Origin: Betaproteobacteria bacterium | GTDB lineage: Bacteria; Pseudomonadota; Gammaproteobacteria; Burkholderiales; Rhodocyclaceae | Assembly: GCA_016234745.1 (NCBI GenBank) | Contig: JACRAR010000045.1 | Span: forward strand, 1 to 36,718 | Direction of reading: 5' to 3' | DNA: 36,718 nt | Shown: positions 24,700-33,760 of the stretch, piece by piece | How the letters are laid out: every line of letters begins with the position of its first letter | Position numbering within the stretch: position 1 is the first letter of the stretch | Notes under the pieces: model-generated | The model's database searches: none | Seen by the model: the letters and a program-made list of their open reading frames with translations, nothing else | What the model was told of the DNA's origin: nothing | Program-made: the position numbers and the translations under genes

Positions 24700-25443
24700 A
24701 TGTTGCAGGGAACGCATTCGTCGCCGACCTTTAGTCCGCTTTATCGCCAGATCAAGAGCCTTATTCTGCAAGGCCTGGAATCCGGCGAGTGGCGTCCGGG
24801 TGAGGTTATTCCCAGCGAAAATGAATTGGCAGTCCGGTTCAGCGTCAGTCAAGGCACTGTTCGCAAGGCGATCGACGAAATGGCGGCTGAAAATCTGCTA
24901 ATACGCCGCCAAGGCAAAGGCACTTATGTTGCGTCGCACAATGATGCTGATCAGCATGAAAAATTCAGGTTTTTACGCTTGATGCCGGACAGCGGCAATG
25001 TGGAAACGCCTGAAAATTTACCGCTGGAGTGCTGGCGCGCCAAGGCCGGACAAGAGGCTTCCCGCATTTTGGAAATCAAACTCGGTGCTCCGATTACTAT
25101 CATTCGGCGTCTGCTCAAGTTTGCCGCCAAGCCGGTAGTCATCGATGAAATATATCTGCCCGGGGAAATATTTGCCGGTATTACTCTCGAGATGTTGCAA
25201 AATTGCCAGGGCTCACTCTACGGCTTGCTTGAAAGTCAGTTCGGCGTGCGTATGATCCGTGCCGAAGAGCGCTTGCGAGCCATCGCGGCAGATCGTGCCA
25301 GCGCTGCATTATTGGGAGTGGCTGAGGGTGCGCCGCTGCTTTCGATTGAACGGGTCAGCTTCACTTATGCGGATCGACCGGTTGAGTGGCGGCGTGGCTT
25401 ATATTCGACTGCGGATCATTATTATTTGAACCAGTTGGGATGA
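24700..25443 (+). CDS. GntR-family regulator, HutC subfamily (UTRA domain)
   Basis: 247 residues. An N-terminal winged HTH (about 12-78: IPSENELAVRFSVSQGTVRKAID, then the wing RRQGKGTYV) is followed by a UTRA effector domain (about 95-240, ending VEWRRGLYSTADHYYLN). It would bind DNA near 24612-24690, between mdh and itself, and control TCA genes in answer to an organic acid or similar; the ligand is unknown. The start is ATG at 24700, without a convincing ribosome site. In many betaproteobacteria this regulator precedes the sdh-gltA operon; here gltA follows directly. Confidence 0.9.
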   Translation: MLQGTHSSPTFSPLYRQIKSLILQGLESGEWRPGEVIPSENELAVRFSVSQGTVRKAIDEMAAENLLIRRQGKGTYVASHNDADQHEKFRFLRLMPDSGNVETPENLPLECWRAKAGQEASRILEIKLGAPITIIRRLLKFAAKPVVIDEIYLPGEIFAGITLEMLQNCQGSLYGLLESQFGVRMIRAEERLRAIAADRASAALLGVAEGAPLLSIERVSFTYADRPVEWRRGLYSTADHYYLNQLG

Positions 25444-25575
25444 GTTGGAATTTTCTTGGGGCCGGCATTATTGGCTTGTGAAACGGGTTAAGTTTTGGTT
25501 GGTTTGGTAATTGCAATAAGGCAAGTAGCTTTGAAGTTAAATCAGTAACGACTCAAACATAGGGGATTTATTATC

Positions 25576-26868
25576 ATGACTACGCAGCGCACAGCCACTC
25601 TCACGCTCGACGGCAAGACGGTCGAGTTTCCAGTTTTGTCGGGCACCATCGGTCCGGATGTCATTGACATTCGCTCCCTTTACGCGAAGACCGGCGCCTT
25701 CACGTTCGATCCCGGCTTCATGTCCACCGGCAGTTGCAAATCAACGATCACCTATATCGACGGTGACAAAGGCGAACTGCTGTATCGCGGCTACCCCATT
25801 GAACAACTGGCGAAGAATTGCGACTTTCTGGAGGTCTGCCAGCTCCTGCTTACCGGCGAGTTGCCAAATGCCAAGCAGAAAGAGGAATTCGGCAATACCA
25901 TCAGAAGCCATACCATGGTGCATGAGCAGATTACCCGCTTCTACCAGGGTTTCCGCCGTGACGCGCACCCGATGGCGGTGATGGTTGGGGTGGTCGGTGC
26001 GCTGTCGGCTTTCTATCACGATGCCATGGATATCAGCGACCAGCACCATCGCGACATTTCGGCTTACCGCCTGATTGCCAAGATGCCGACGATCGTCGCA
26101 ATGGCTTACAAGTACGGCTTGGGACAGCCATTCATGTATCCGCGCAATGATCTCGATTTCTCGGCCAATTTCATGCACATGATGTTTGCCACGCCGTGCG
26201 AAACCTACAAGCCGAATCCGGTGCTGGTGCGCGCGTTGGATCGGATACTGATCTTGCACGCGGACCACGAGCAGAATGCTTCGACTTCTACGGTTCGTCT
26301 GGCGGGATCTTCCGGCGCCAATCCATTCGCCTGCATTTCGGCCGGTATTGCGTGCCTGTGGGGTGCAGCGCATGGTGGAGCAAATGAGGCCTGCCTCCGG
26401 ATGCTGCAGCAGATCGGCGATGTCTCGCACGTCGGCGAATATATCAAGCGCGCCAAGGACAAGAATGACAGCTTCATGCTGATGGGATTCGGCCATCGCG
26501 TTTACAAGAATTTCGATCCGCGCGCTACATTGATGCGGGAGACTTGCGCTGAAGTGCTGTCCGAACTCGGCTTGCAAAATGATCCTCTGTTCAAACTGGC
26601 GAAGGAACTCGAGCGTATCGCGCTTGAGGATGAATATTTCATCGAGAAGAAACTGTACCCCAACGTCGATTTCTATTCCGGCATCGTCCAGCATGCATTG
26701 GGCATACCGACGCAGCTGTTTACCGGTATTTTCGCCATGGCGCGCACCGTCGGCTGGATCTCGCAATGGAACGAGATGATTTCCGATCCGGAGCAGAAGA
26801 TTGGCCGTCCACGCCAGCTCTTTACCGGCTCAACTCGTCGCGATGTGAAGACGATCAGCAAACGCTGA
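25576..26868 (+). CDS. gltA: Citrate synthase
   Basis: 430 residues, the hexameric type I enzyme of Gram-negative bacteria. It condenses acetyl-CoA and oxaloacetate to citrate. Catalytic residues are seen in WGAAHGGAN (His), GFGHRVYK (His) and VDFYSG (Asp). The N-terminal strand domain ([18 protein letters not shown]) typical of NADH-regulated enzymes is present. The start is ATG at 25576; AGGGG lies rather far (12 nt) upstream. The preceding 132 bp holds no recognisable gene or strong promoter hexamers. sucA follows 122 bp later with a folded spacer. Confidence 0.96.
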   Translation: MTTQRTATLTLDGKTVEFPVLSGTIGPDVIDIRSLYAKTGAFTFDPGFMSTGSCKSTITYIDGDKGELLYRGYPIEQLAKNCDFLEVCQLLLTGELPNAKQKEEFGNTIRSHTMVHEQITRFYQGFRRDAHPMAVMVGVVGALSAFYHDAMDISDQHHRDISAYRLIAKMPTIVAMAYKYGLGQPFMYPRNDLDFSANFMHMMFATPCETYKPNPVLVRALDRILILHADHEQNASTSTVRLAGSSGANPFACISAGIACLWGAAHGGANEACLRMLQQIGDVSHVGEYIKRAKDKNDSFMLMGFGHRVYKNFDPRATLMRETCAEVLSELGLQNDPLFKLAKELERIALEDEYFIEKKLYPNVDFYSGIVQHALGIPTQLFTGIFAMARTVGWISQWNEMISDPEQKIGRPRQLFTGSTRRDVKTISKR

Positions 26869-26890
26869 AAAAACGGGGATTGGCGTTTTT
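26868..26890 (+). terminator. Weak hairpin with T-run after gltA
   Basis: AAAAACG and CGTTTTT form a 7-bp, A/T-rich stem around GGGATTGG, and the T-tract is part of the stem. It overlaps the gltA stop. It could act as a partial terminator (attenuating sucA expression relative to gltA), but its stability is low. Confidence 0.4.
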
Positions 26891-26892
26891 AG

Positions 26893-26936
26893 GAGCAACG
26901 CCCGAACGTGGCGATGTCTGCGTTTTGGTGTTGCTC
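26893..26936 (+). promoter_or_regulatory. Long hairpin in the gltA-sucA spacer
   Basis: GAGCAACGCC pairs with GGTGTTGCTC (10 bp, one G-U) and encloses 24 bases that can form a smaller stem. It stands 54 bp before sucA. It could be a processing or stability element between two TCA genes or part of a sucA leader. No riboswitch class is recognised. Confidence 0.45.
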
Positions 26937-26990
26937 GGCGAAGCTGCGCAAGTGCCCATCACTTTACCTAATTGACCAGGGGTTATTCTC

Positions 26991-29846
26991 ATGATGAAGC
27001 AAATGCTTGCCAATTCGTATCTGTTTGGCGCCAATGCGCCCTTCATCGAAGACATCTACGAGGCTTACCTCAACAATCCAAGCCAGGTGACCCCGGCGTG
27101 GCGGGATTATTTTGACAAGCTCCAGAATCTCCCCGGTGCCGGAAGCAATTCGGCGCCTGATGTCACGCACGCCCCGATTGTGGCCTCATTTGCCCAGCGC
27201 GCCAAGCTAGGGACGCTGCGCCAAGCTGCAACGCCACCCTCCGATGTCAGGCAGGTCAAGATTCTGCAGATGATCAATGCCTACCGCTTTCTGGGCAATC
27301 GCTGGGCTCAACTGGATCCGCTCAAGCGTACCGAGCGCCCGAACATTGTTGAGCTTGATCCGGCGTATTACGGATTTACCGAAGCTGACCTCGGTGTTGT
27401 TTTTAATACCGGCTCGTTTGCCTTTGGACCGGAGCAGGCCAGTCTGCGCGAGATTCTCGAAGCTTTGCGGCAGACCTACTGCGGCACGATCGGTGCCGAG
27501 TACACCTACATGAGCGATATTTCGCACAAGCGCTGGATACAGTCCAAGCTGGAGCCTTTGCGCGGAAACATGCCATTCTTGCCGGAGCAGAAGAAACGCT
27601 TGCTCGAGCGGCTAACCGCCGCCGAAACCATGGAGCGCTACCTGCACACCAAATATGTTGGACAGAAGCGTTTTTCGCTGGAAGGGGGCGAGGCCGCGAT
27701 TGTTGCAATGGATGAGCTGGTGCGCTGTGCCGGTAATCTCGGGATACAGGAAGTTGTGATCGGCATGGCTCACCGCGGTCGCCTCAATGTGCTCGTGAAT
27801 ATCCTTGGCAAGTCGCCGCAGGATCTGTTTTCCGAGTTCGAGGGAAAGCACGCCGATGAATTGTCGGCAGGTGACGTCAAATATCACAACGGTTTTTCCT
27901 CGAACGTTGCGACACCGGGTGGGGCGGTTCATTTGACGCTGGCGTTCAACCCCTCTCATCTGGAAATCGTGAATCCGGTGGTGGAAGGGTCGGTTTACGC
28001 ACGGCAGCGGCGGCGCGGCGACAAGTCCGGCGAAGAGGTTTTGGCCGTATTGATTCATGGCGATGCAGCTGTGGCGGGGCAAGGCGTCAACCAGGAGATG
28101 CTCAACTTCTCCCAGACGCGCGGTTTCGGTACTGGCGGAACAGTGCATATCGTCATCAACAATCAGATCGGATTCACCACTTCCGACCCGCGCGATTATC
28201 GCTCTTCGCTATATTGCACTGACATATTCAAGATGGTGGAGGCGCCAATTTTCCATGTAAATGGCGATGATCCAGAAGCTGTGGCCTTGGTGACGCAATT
28301 GGCGATGGAGTTTCGCAAAGAATTCAAGAAAGATGTGGTTGTGGACCTGGTTTGCTATCGCAAGTTAGGGCACAACGAACAGGATGAGCCGATGGTGACT
28401 CAACCGTTGATGTACAAGAAAATTCAGTCCCATCCGGGTACGCGCAAGCTTTACGCCGACAAGCTGGTCGGCCAAGGCGTGCTCAAGGCCGAAGATCCGG
28501 ACCAAATGATCAAGGACTATCGCGCAGCCTTGGATGAGGGGCGTTTAGTGGAGAATCCGGTGCTATCCAACCACCAGCGCAATTTCGCGGTGGATTGGAC
28601 GCCATTCCTGCGTCAGAAATATACCGATGAAGCCAACACCAAGGTTCCACTCGCCGATCTCAAGCGTTTGGCGCAAAGGGTGACGGATATCCCCGAGAGC
28701 TTCACATTGCATCCGCGCGTTCAGAAAATCAACAATGATCGCAAGGCGATGGGTTTAGGCAAATTGCCGCTGGATTGGGGCATGGGCGAAACCCTTGCAT
28801 ACGCCTCACTGTTGGTCGAAGGTTATGGCGTGCGAATTTCCGGAGAGGATTGCGGCCGCGGTACATTCTTTCACCGGCACGCCGTTCTGCACGATCAGAA
28901 CCGCGAAAAATGGGATGCCGGAAATTACGTTCCGTTGCAGCGTATCCAGGACAAACAAGCGCCCTTCATTGTCATTGATTCGGTGCTCTCCGAAGAGGCC
29001 GTGCTTGGATTCGAATATGGCTATGCCACTGCGGAGCCCAATGAACTGGTGGTGTGGGAAGGACAGTTTGGCGATTTCGCCAATGGCGCCCAGGTTGTCA
29101 TCGATCAATTCATCAGTTCGGGCGAAGCCAAATGGGGGCGCCTCTGCGGACTGGTTCTTTTGTTGCCGCATGGCTTCGAGGGCCAGGGGCCGGAACATTC
29201 CTCAGCCCGTCTGGAACGCTACATGCAACTTTGCGCCGAGCAAAACATGCAGGTGTGCGTGCCTTCCACGCCTGCGCAGATTTTCCACCTGTTGCGTCGT
29301 CAGATGCTGCGCTCGGTCAGGAAACCGCTTATCGTGATGACGCCGAAATCCCTGCTGCGCCACAAGGATGCAGTATCCAGCCTGGATGATCTGGCCAAGG
29401 GAGGTTTTCAGACCATCATCGGCGAGATTGGCAGCGCCGACGAAATTGATCCGAAGAAAGTCAAGCGTGTCGTGCTCTGCTCCGGCAAGGTTTACTATGA
29501 TTTGCTGGCAGAGCGACGCGAAAAAAAATTGTTGGATATTGCCTTGTTGCGCCTGGAGCAACCCTACCCATTTCCGGCAAAACTCTTTGCTGCCGAAATG
29601 AAGAAGTACCCCAATGCCAAGGAAATGGTGTGGTGCCAGGAAGAGCCGCAAAACCAGGGAGCATGGTTTGCTACTCGACATCATCTGGTTTCCGGCTTGC
29701 GTGATGGACAGACGCTGCATGTCGTGGCCCGCCCTGCATCGGCATCCCCGGCGGTGGGCTATTACGCAAAGCATAACGCCCAGCAGAGAACCGTGATTGA
29801 AACAGCGCTGGGTGCCAGTTCAAAACTCAAAGCATCTGCGGAATAA
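26991..29846 (+). CDS. sucA: 2-oxoglutarate dehydrogenase E1 component
   Basis: 951 residues, the usual length. The thiamine-diphosphate E1o subunit decarboxylates 2-oxoglutarate and passes the succinyl group to SucB. The N-terminal segment that binds the E2/E3 core ([24 protein letters not shown]) is intact. The ThDP-binding and substrate regions include [13 protein letters not shown], the H/N residues of [17 protein letters not shown], and [18 protein letters not shown] at 26991 is preceded by AGGGG; the second ATG one codon later is equivalent. sucB follows 13 bp after the stop, so sucA-sucB-lpdA form an operon. Confidence 0.96.
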   Translation: MMKQMLANSYLFGANAPFIEDIYEAYLNNPSQVTPAWRDYFDKLQNLPGAGSNSAPDVTHAPIVASFAQRAKLGTLRQAATPPSDVRQVKILQMINAYRFLGNRWAQLDPLKRTERPNIVELDPAYYGFTEADLGVVFNTGSFAFGPEQASLREILEALRQTYCGTIGAEYTYMSDISHKRWIQSKLEPLRGNMPFLPEQKKRLLERLTAAETMERYLHTKYVGQKRFSLEGGEAAIVAMDELVRCAGNLGIQEVVIGMAHRGRLNVLVNILGKSPQDLFSEFEGKHADELSAGDVKYHNGFSSNVATPGGAVHLTLAFNPSHLEIVNPVVEGSVYARQRRRGDKSGEEVLAVLIHGDAAVAGQGVNQEMLNFSQTRGFGTGGTVHIVINNQIGFTTSDPRDYRSSLYCTDIFKMVEAPIFHVNGDDPEAVALVTQLAMEFRKEFKKDVVVDLVCYRKLGHNEQDEPMVTQPLMYKKIQSHPGTRKLYADKLVGQGVLKAEDPDQMIKDYRAALDEGRLVENPVLSNHQRNFAVDWTPFLRQKYTDEANTKVPLADLKRLAQRVTDIPESFTLHPRVQKINNDRKAMGLGKLPLDWGMGETLAYASLLVEGYGVRISGEDCGRGTFFHRHAVLHDQNREKWDAGNYVPLQRIQDKQAPFIVIDSVLSEEAVLGFEYGYATAEPNELVVWEGQFGDFANGAQVVIDQFISSGEAKWGRLCGLVLLLPHGFEGQGPEHSSARLERYMQLCAEQNMQVCVPSTPAQIFHLLRRQMLRSVRKPLIVMTPKSLLRHKDAVSSLDDLAKGGFQTIIGEIGSADEIDPKKVKRVVLCSGKVYYDLLAERREKKLLDIALLRLEQPYPFPAKLFAAEMKKYPNAKEMVWCQEEPQNQGAWFATRHHLVSGLRDGQTLHVVARPASASPAVGYYAKHNAQQRTVIETALGASSKLKASAE

Positions 29847-29859
29847 CAAGGGAGTCGAC

Positions 29860-31104
29860 ATGCTTATCGAAGTCAAAGTACCGCAGCTTTCCGAATCAGT
29901 CGCCGAAGCGACGCTGGTGAAATGGCATAAGACAGTTGGCCAGGCCGTCGCCCGAGACGAGAATCTGATCGATATTGAAACGGACAAGGTTGTCCTCGAA
30001 CTGCCGGCGCCCGGCGCCGGTGTCATCGTCAAAATTCTCAAGGAAAATGGCGCGCTGGTGGTTAGCGGAGAAGTCATTGCGCAAATCGACAGTGATGCCA
30101 AAGCCAGCGAATCTGCAGCGCCACCTCCACCAAGCAAGCCGCAGGTCGCCAAAGAGGCACCCGTTGCGGCAGGCGCGCCCCAAGCCATGCCGGCAGCGCG
30201 CAAGATCATGGCGGAAAAGGGAATTGATCCGTCAAACCTTAAAGGAACCGGTCGCGATGGGCGTATCACCAAAGCCGACGCCTTGGGTACGGCGGGTAGT
30301 TTGGCCGTTGCAGTCGCGCCTGCCGCAACGCCGCCCCCGGCGGTGGCCGCAAAACCGGCTTTGGCTCAGCCGGTTGCCGTGAATATCGACAATATCCTGG
30401 CCGACCGTCCCGAACAGCGTGTGCCAATGTCACGCTTGCGCGCCCGTATTGCCGAGCGGTTGGTGCAGTCGCAATCCACTGCCGCCATTCTGACGACTTT
30501 CAATGAAGTCAATATGGCGCCAGTCATGGCGTTGCGCAAATTGTATGCGGAAAAGTTCGAGAAGGAGCATGGCGTTCGCTTGGGTTTTATGTCCTTCTTT
30601 GTCAAGGCGGCGGTGGCCGCCCTCAAGAAATATCCCCTGCTCAACGCATCTGTCGATGGTAACGACATCGTCTATCATGGCTATTTCGATATCGGTATCG
30701 CCGTTGGCAGCCCGCGTGGTCTGGTCGTGCCTATATTGCGTGATGCCGATCAGTTGTCGCTGGCTGCGGTGGAAAAAACCATCGCGGAATTCGGCGCCAA
30801 GGCCAAGGATGGCAAACTGACCATTGAAGAACTCACCGGGGGAACGTTTTCCATTTCAAACGGTGGCGTGTTTGGTTCGATGTTGTCGACCCCGATCATC
30901 AATCCGCCCCAATCAGCGATTCTCGGCGTGCATGCGACCAAGGATAGGGCAGTGGTGGAAAATGGCCAGGTTGTGGTACGGCCGATCAACTATCTCGCCT
31001 TGTCCTATGACCATCGAATTATTGATGGACGCGAGGCCGTGCTCGGGCTGGTGACCATGAAAGAGATGCTGGAAGACCCGACCCGTCTGCTACTGGAAGT
31101 CTGA
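29860..31104 (+). CDS. sucB: Dihydrolipoyl succinyltransferase (2-oxoglutarate dehydrogenase E2)
   Basis: 414 residues. A single lipoyl domain (1-78, lipoyl lysine K43 in [17 protein letters not shown]) is followed by a Pro/Ala linker, a peripheral-subunit binding domain at about 112-142 ([19 protein letters not shown]), a second Ala/Pro linker and the catalytic core (about 186-414). The catalytic H385 and D389 are in [13 protein letters not shown]. It assembles the 24-meric core of the complex. The ATG at 29860 has a strong AAGGGAG site. lpdA begins 12 bp after the stop. Confidence 0.96.
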   Translation: MLIEVKVPQLSESVAEATLVKWHKTVGQAVARDENLIDIETDKVVLELPAPGAGVIVKILKENGALVVSGEVIAQIDSDAKASESAAPPPPSKPQVAKEAPVAAGAPQAMPAARKIMAEKGIDPSNLKGTGRDGRITKADALGTAGSLAVAVAPAATPPPAVAAKPALAQPVAVNIDNILADRPEQRVPMSRLRARIAERLVQSQSTAAILTTFNEVNMAPVMALRKLYAEKFEKEHGVRLGFMSFFVKAAVAALKKYPLLNASVDGNDIVYHGYFDIGIAVGSPRGLVVPILRDADQLSLAAVEKTIAEFGAKAKDGKLTIEELTGGTFSISNGGVFGSMLSTPIINPPQSAILGVHATKDRAVVENGQVVVRPINYLALSYDHRIIDGREAVLGLVTMKEMLEDPTRLLLEV

Positions 31105-31116
31105 GGAGAACACAAG

Positions 31117-32625
31117 ATGCCCAAGCAATTCGATGTGATCGTCATTGGGGGAGGGCCTGGCGGATACGTGGCTGCGATTCGTGCCGCACAGCTTGGGCTA
31201 AATGTGGCTTGTGTTGAATCCCAGTCCTATGCCGATCCGAAAGGCGAAGTGCGCCTTGGCGGTACTTGTCTGAACGTGGGCTGCATTCCGTCCAAGGCGC
31301 TGCTCCAATCCTCAGAGTATTTTGATCAGGCGAATCACGCTTTCTTGATGCATGGCATCACTTGTGACAACGTCAAAATGGACGTGACGACGATGGTGCG
31401 GCGCAAGGACAACATCGTTACGCAACTGACTGGGGGCATCAGGGGGCTTTTTAAGAAAAACAAGGTGACCTTGCTGGTTGGGCATGGCAAATTTGTTCCG
31501 TCACCCAAGCGAATTCTTACTACACCGAGTGGTACAAGCTTTGAGGGACGCGGATTTCCTGAAGACAATCCACGTGAAAACGAGCCATGGCAGATTGAAA
31601 TATCCTCATCCGGCGGCAACGAGACTGTCGAAGCAAAGCACGTCATTATTGCCACTGGTTCCAAGCCTCGGCATCTTCCGGGAGTGCCTGTCGATAACAA
31701 AATTGTTTGTGACAATGTTGGGGCACTGTCCATGGAGAGTGTGCCGAAGCGTTTGGGTGTCATTGGTGCGGGCGTGATCGGACTGGAGTTAGGCAGTGTC
31801 TGGAAGCGATTAGGCGCGGAAGTCACCATCCTGGAAGCCTTGCCGGATTTCCTGGCAGCTGCCGATCAGGCGGTCGCCAATGAAGCATGGAAAATTTTCA
31901 CCCGCAAGCAAGGTCTCAATATTCATTTGGGCGTCAAGATCACCAAGGTGAGTGTCGGCAAGAAGTCAGTCAGTATTGAATACGAAAACGGTGATGAAAC
32001 TGCCACGCTGGAATGCGACAAACTGATCGTATCGGTTGGACGCTTACCCAACACCGACGGATTGGGCTGCGAAGGCGTCGGACTGAAGCTTGATGAACGC
32101 GGTCGTATCGCAGTTGACGAACACTGCCGAACCAATCTGGAGAATGTTTGGGCCGTTGGCGATGTGGTGCCTGGGCCGATGCTAGCGCACAAAGGAATGG
32201 AAGAGGGCGTCATGGTGGCAGAGTTGATTTCTGGCCAGGCGGGGCATGTCGATTACAACACGGTTCCCTGGGTTATTTATACGCACCCTGAGATTGCCTG
32301 GGTCGGAAGGACGGAGCAGCAATTGAAGAACGATGGTGTCGACTACCGTGTCGGTCAGATTCCTTTTCTGGCGAATGGACGTGCGCTTGGGCAAGGAGAT
32401 ACCGCCGGCTTCATCAAGATGCTCGCCGATGCCAGAACCGACCGGATTCTTGGCGTGCATGTGATCGGCAACAATGCATCCGAACTGATCGCTGAAGCCG
32501 TGGTGGCGATGGAGTTCGGCGCCGCTTCCGAAGATATCGCCCGCATTTGCCATGCGCACCCGACGTTGTCCGAAGCGATGCACGAGGCTGCGTTGGCGGT
32601 CGACAATCGGCCGTTGCATTTTTGA
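31117..32625 (+). CDS. lpdA: Dihydrolipoamide dehydrogenase (E3)
   Basis: 502 residues. It reoxidises the lipoyl group of SucB with FAD and NAD. The FAD motif GGGPGGY is at 11-17, the redox pair is in [13 protein letters not shown], the NAD motif is [10 protein letters not shown], and the C-terminal base pair [12 protein letters not shown] is intact. It is longer than the typical 475 residues: about 25 extra residues, rich in Pro, Asn and Glu ([20 protein letters not shown]), lie between the first FAD segments, and a short insert precedes the redox disulfide. The start is ATG at 31117, with GAGGAG upstream. Position in the suc operon makes it the E3 of this complex; it may also serve pyruvate dehydrogenase. 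Confidence 0.95.
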   Translation: MPKQFDVIVIGGGPGGYVAAIRAAQLGLNVACVESQSYADPKGEVRLGGTCLNVGCIPSKALLQSSEYFDQANHAFLMHGITCDNVKMDVTTMVRRKDNIVTQLTGGIRGLFKKNKVTLLVGHGKFVPSPKRILTTPSGTSFEGRGFPEDNPRENEPWQIEISSSGGNETVEAKHVIIATGSKPRHLPGVPVDNKIVCDNVGALSMESVPKRLGVIGAGVIGLELGSVWKRLGAEVTILEALPDFLAAADQAVANEAWKIFTRKQGLNIHLGVKITKVSVGKKSVSIEYENGDETATLECDKLIVSVGRLPNTDGLGCEGVGLKLDERGRIAVDEHCRTNLENVWAVGDVVPGPMLAHKGMEEGVMVAELISGQAGHVDYNTVPWVIYTHPEIAWVGRTEQQLKNDGVDYRVGQIPFLANGRALGQGDTAGFIKMLADARTDRILGVHVIGNNASELIAEAVVAMEFGAASEDIARICHAHPTLSEAMHEAALAVDNRPLHF

Positions 32626-32801
32626 TCCCTGCCGGCTAAGTTTCTTTCTGTCTCTGTAGCTGTTTCAGTCTGAGCAGGAATTTCCATCTGCCCTAAAGGG
32701 GGACTTCGGGCTCGGCCGGCTGCTTATTTGACTTGCACGATTCTGGTTTTTTTCCAAAAGCCTCGGTTAGAATCCAGCTGTCACTTCATGGGATAGTGAT
32801 A

Positions 32802-33296
32802 GTGCTGCAAGCCGGTCAACCTGCTCCTCTGTTTACCTTATCCGATGCGGATATGGAGACTTTTGATTTGTCATCGCTGCATGGCCGGCAGCATGCTGTG
32901 CTGTTTTTCTATCCTAGAGACGACAGCCCGTTTTGCACCCTCGAAGCTATCGAATTTAGTGACCACGAGGAAGAGTTTGCGCGACTGGGTTGCGTGATTG
33001 TTGGAATCAGCAAAGACGATTGTCTGAGCCATGCGGAATTTCGGGACAAGCACGGGCTTTCGGTTCGCTTGCTGTCTGATGACGAAGGCGAAGTGAGCCG
33101 TAAGTATGGTGTCAGTCAGCTGCGCGAGAAGAACGGCATGCGCAAGCACTGCATCGTTTGCTCTACCTTTGTCATTGACTGTTCGGGAGTCATAAGACAC
33201 GCGCTTTACGATATCAAGCCCCGAGGGCATGTTGCGGAAATTCTGCAACTCGTGAAACAACTGGAGAAGCCATGCAAATCGCGAAAAACGCAGTAG
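32802..33296 (+). CDS. PrxQ-type peroxiredoxin with SPFCT active site
   Basis: About 164 residues from a GTG at 32802 (MLQAGQPAPLFTLSDAD); a GTG two codons upstream is possible. No ATG in the region gives a family-like N-terminus. The catalytic motif P-x3-S-x2-C is seen in YPRDDSPFCT, where the usual T-P-G-C-T is S-P-F-C-T. The +5 resolving Cys is absent, and an alternative Cys lies 29 residues later in SKDDCLSHAEF, where other PrxQ proteins have their second Cys helix. The C-terminal part has several more Cys (HCIVCSTFVIDCSG). The 3' end overlaps slyD by 25 bp, so both are translated from one transcript. It is a paralogue of the peroxiredoxin at 3310-3783. Confidence 0.85.
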   Translation: MLQAGQPAPLFTLSDADMETFDLSSLHGRQHAVLFFYPRDDSPFCTLEAIEFSDHEEEFARLGCVIVGISKDDCLSHAEFRDKHGLSVRLLSDDEGEVSRKYGVSQLREKNGMRKHCIVCSTFVIDCSGVIRHALYDIKPRGHVAEILQLVKQLEKPCKSRKTQ

Positions 33297-33751
33297 TGAC
33301 GCTCGAATATAAAGTGCATGATATCGATGGCAACCTGATTGACGAAGGGGATCAGGCTCTCGTCTATATTCATGGCGGCTATGACGGCATATTCCCCCGG
33401 ATAGAGGAAGAACTGCATGGCAAGGATATCGGCACCAAGCTCAAACTTAAGCTTGAGCCGGAAGAAGCCTTTGGCGAATATGATGCCGAATTGGTCAATG
33501 TCGAGGAGCGCAATCTGTTTCCGGAAAACATAGAGATTGGTATGCAATTTGAGCGTAGCACCGAAGATGACGAAGACGACATGTTATTTACCATCACGGA
33601 TATCGAGGGCGACAAAGTTGTCGTCGATGGCAACCACCCTCTCGCCGGTATTTCACTGGTGTTTGACTGCACTGTGGTTGATGTGCGTCCGGCAACTGAT
33701 GAGGAGATTGCCCATGGCCACGCGCATGGACCGCATGGGCCTCATCATTAG
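33272..33751 (+). CDS. slyD: FKBP-type peptidyl-prolyl isomerase SlyD
   Basis: 159 residues. A FKBP fold with the insert-in-flap chaperone domain of SlyD (residues about 5-70 and 125-150 for FKBP, about 75-125 for the insert). It ends in a His-rich tail (HGHAHGPHGPHH) that should bind nickel or zinc, linking it to metalloenzyme maturation. It catalyses prolyl isomerisation and acts as a chaperone. The start is ATG at 33272 with GGAG upstream, inside the last codons of the peroxiredoxin gene. It is convergent with mutS, 9 bp apart. Confidence 0.93.
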   Translation: MQIAKNAVVTLEYKVHDIDGNLIDEGDQALVYIHGGYDGIFPRIEEELHGKDIGTKLKLKLEPEEAFGEYDAELVNVEERNLFPENIEIGMQFERSTEDDEDDMLFTITDIEGDKVVVDGNHPLAGISLVFDCTVVDVRPATDEEIAHGHAHGPHGPHH

Positions 33752-33760
33752 CATTTCGGG

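Noticed and set aside
32626-32801. Terminator and promoter between lpdA and the peroxiredoxin
   Set aside because: A GCCC/GGGC hairpin and a TAGAAT hexamer exist, but without a T-run or a -35 element at proper distance; not strong enough to annotate. The 176-bp stretch holds no gene.
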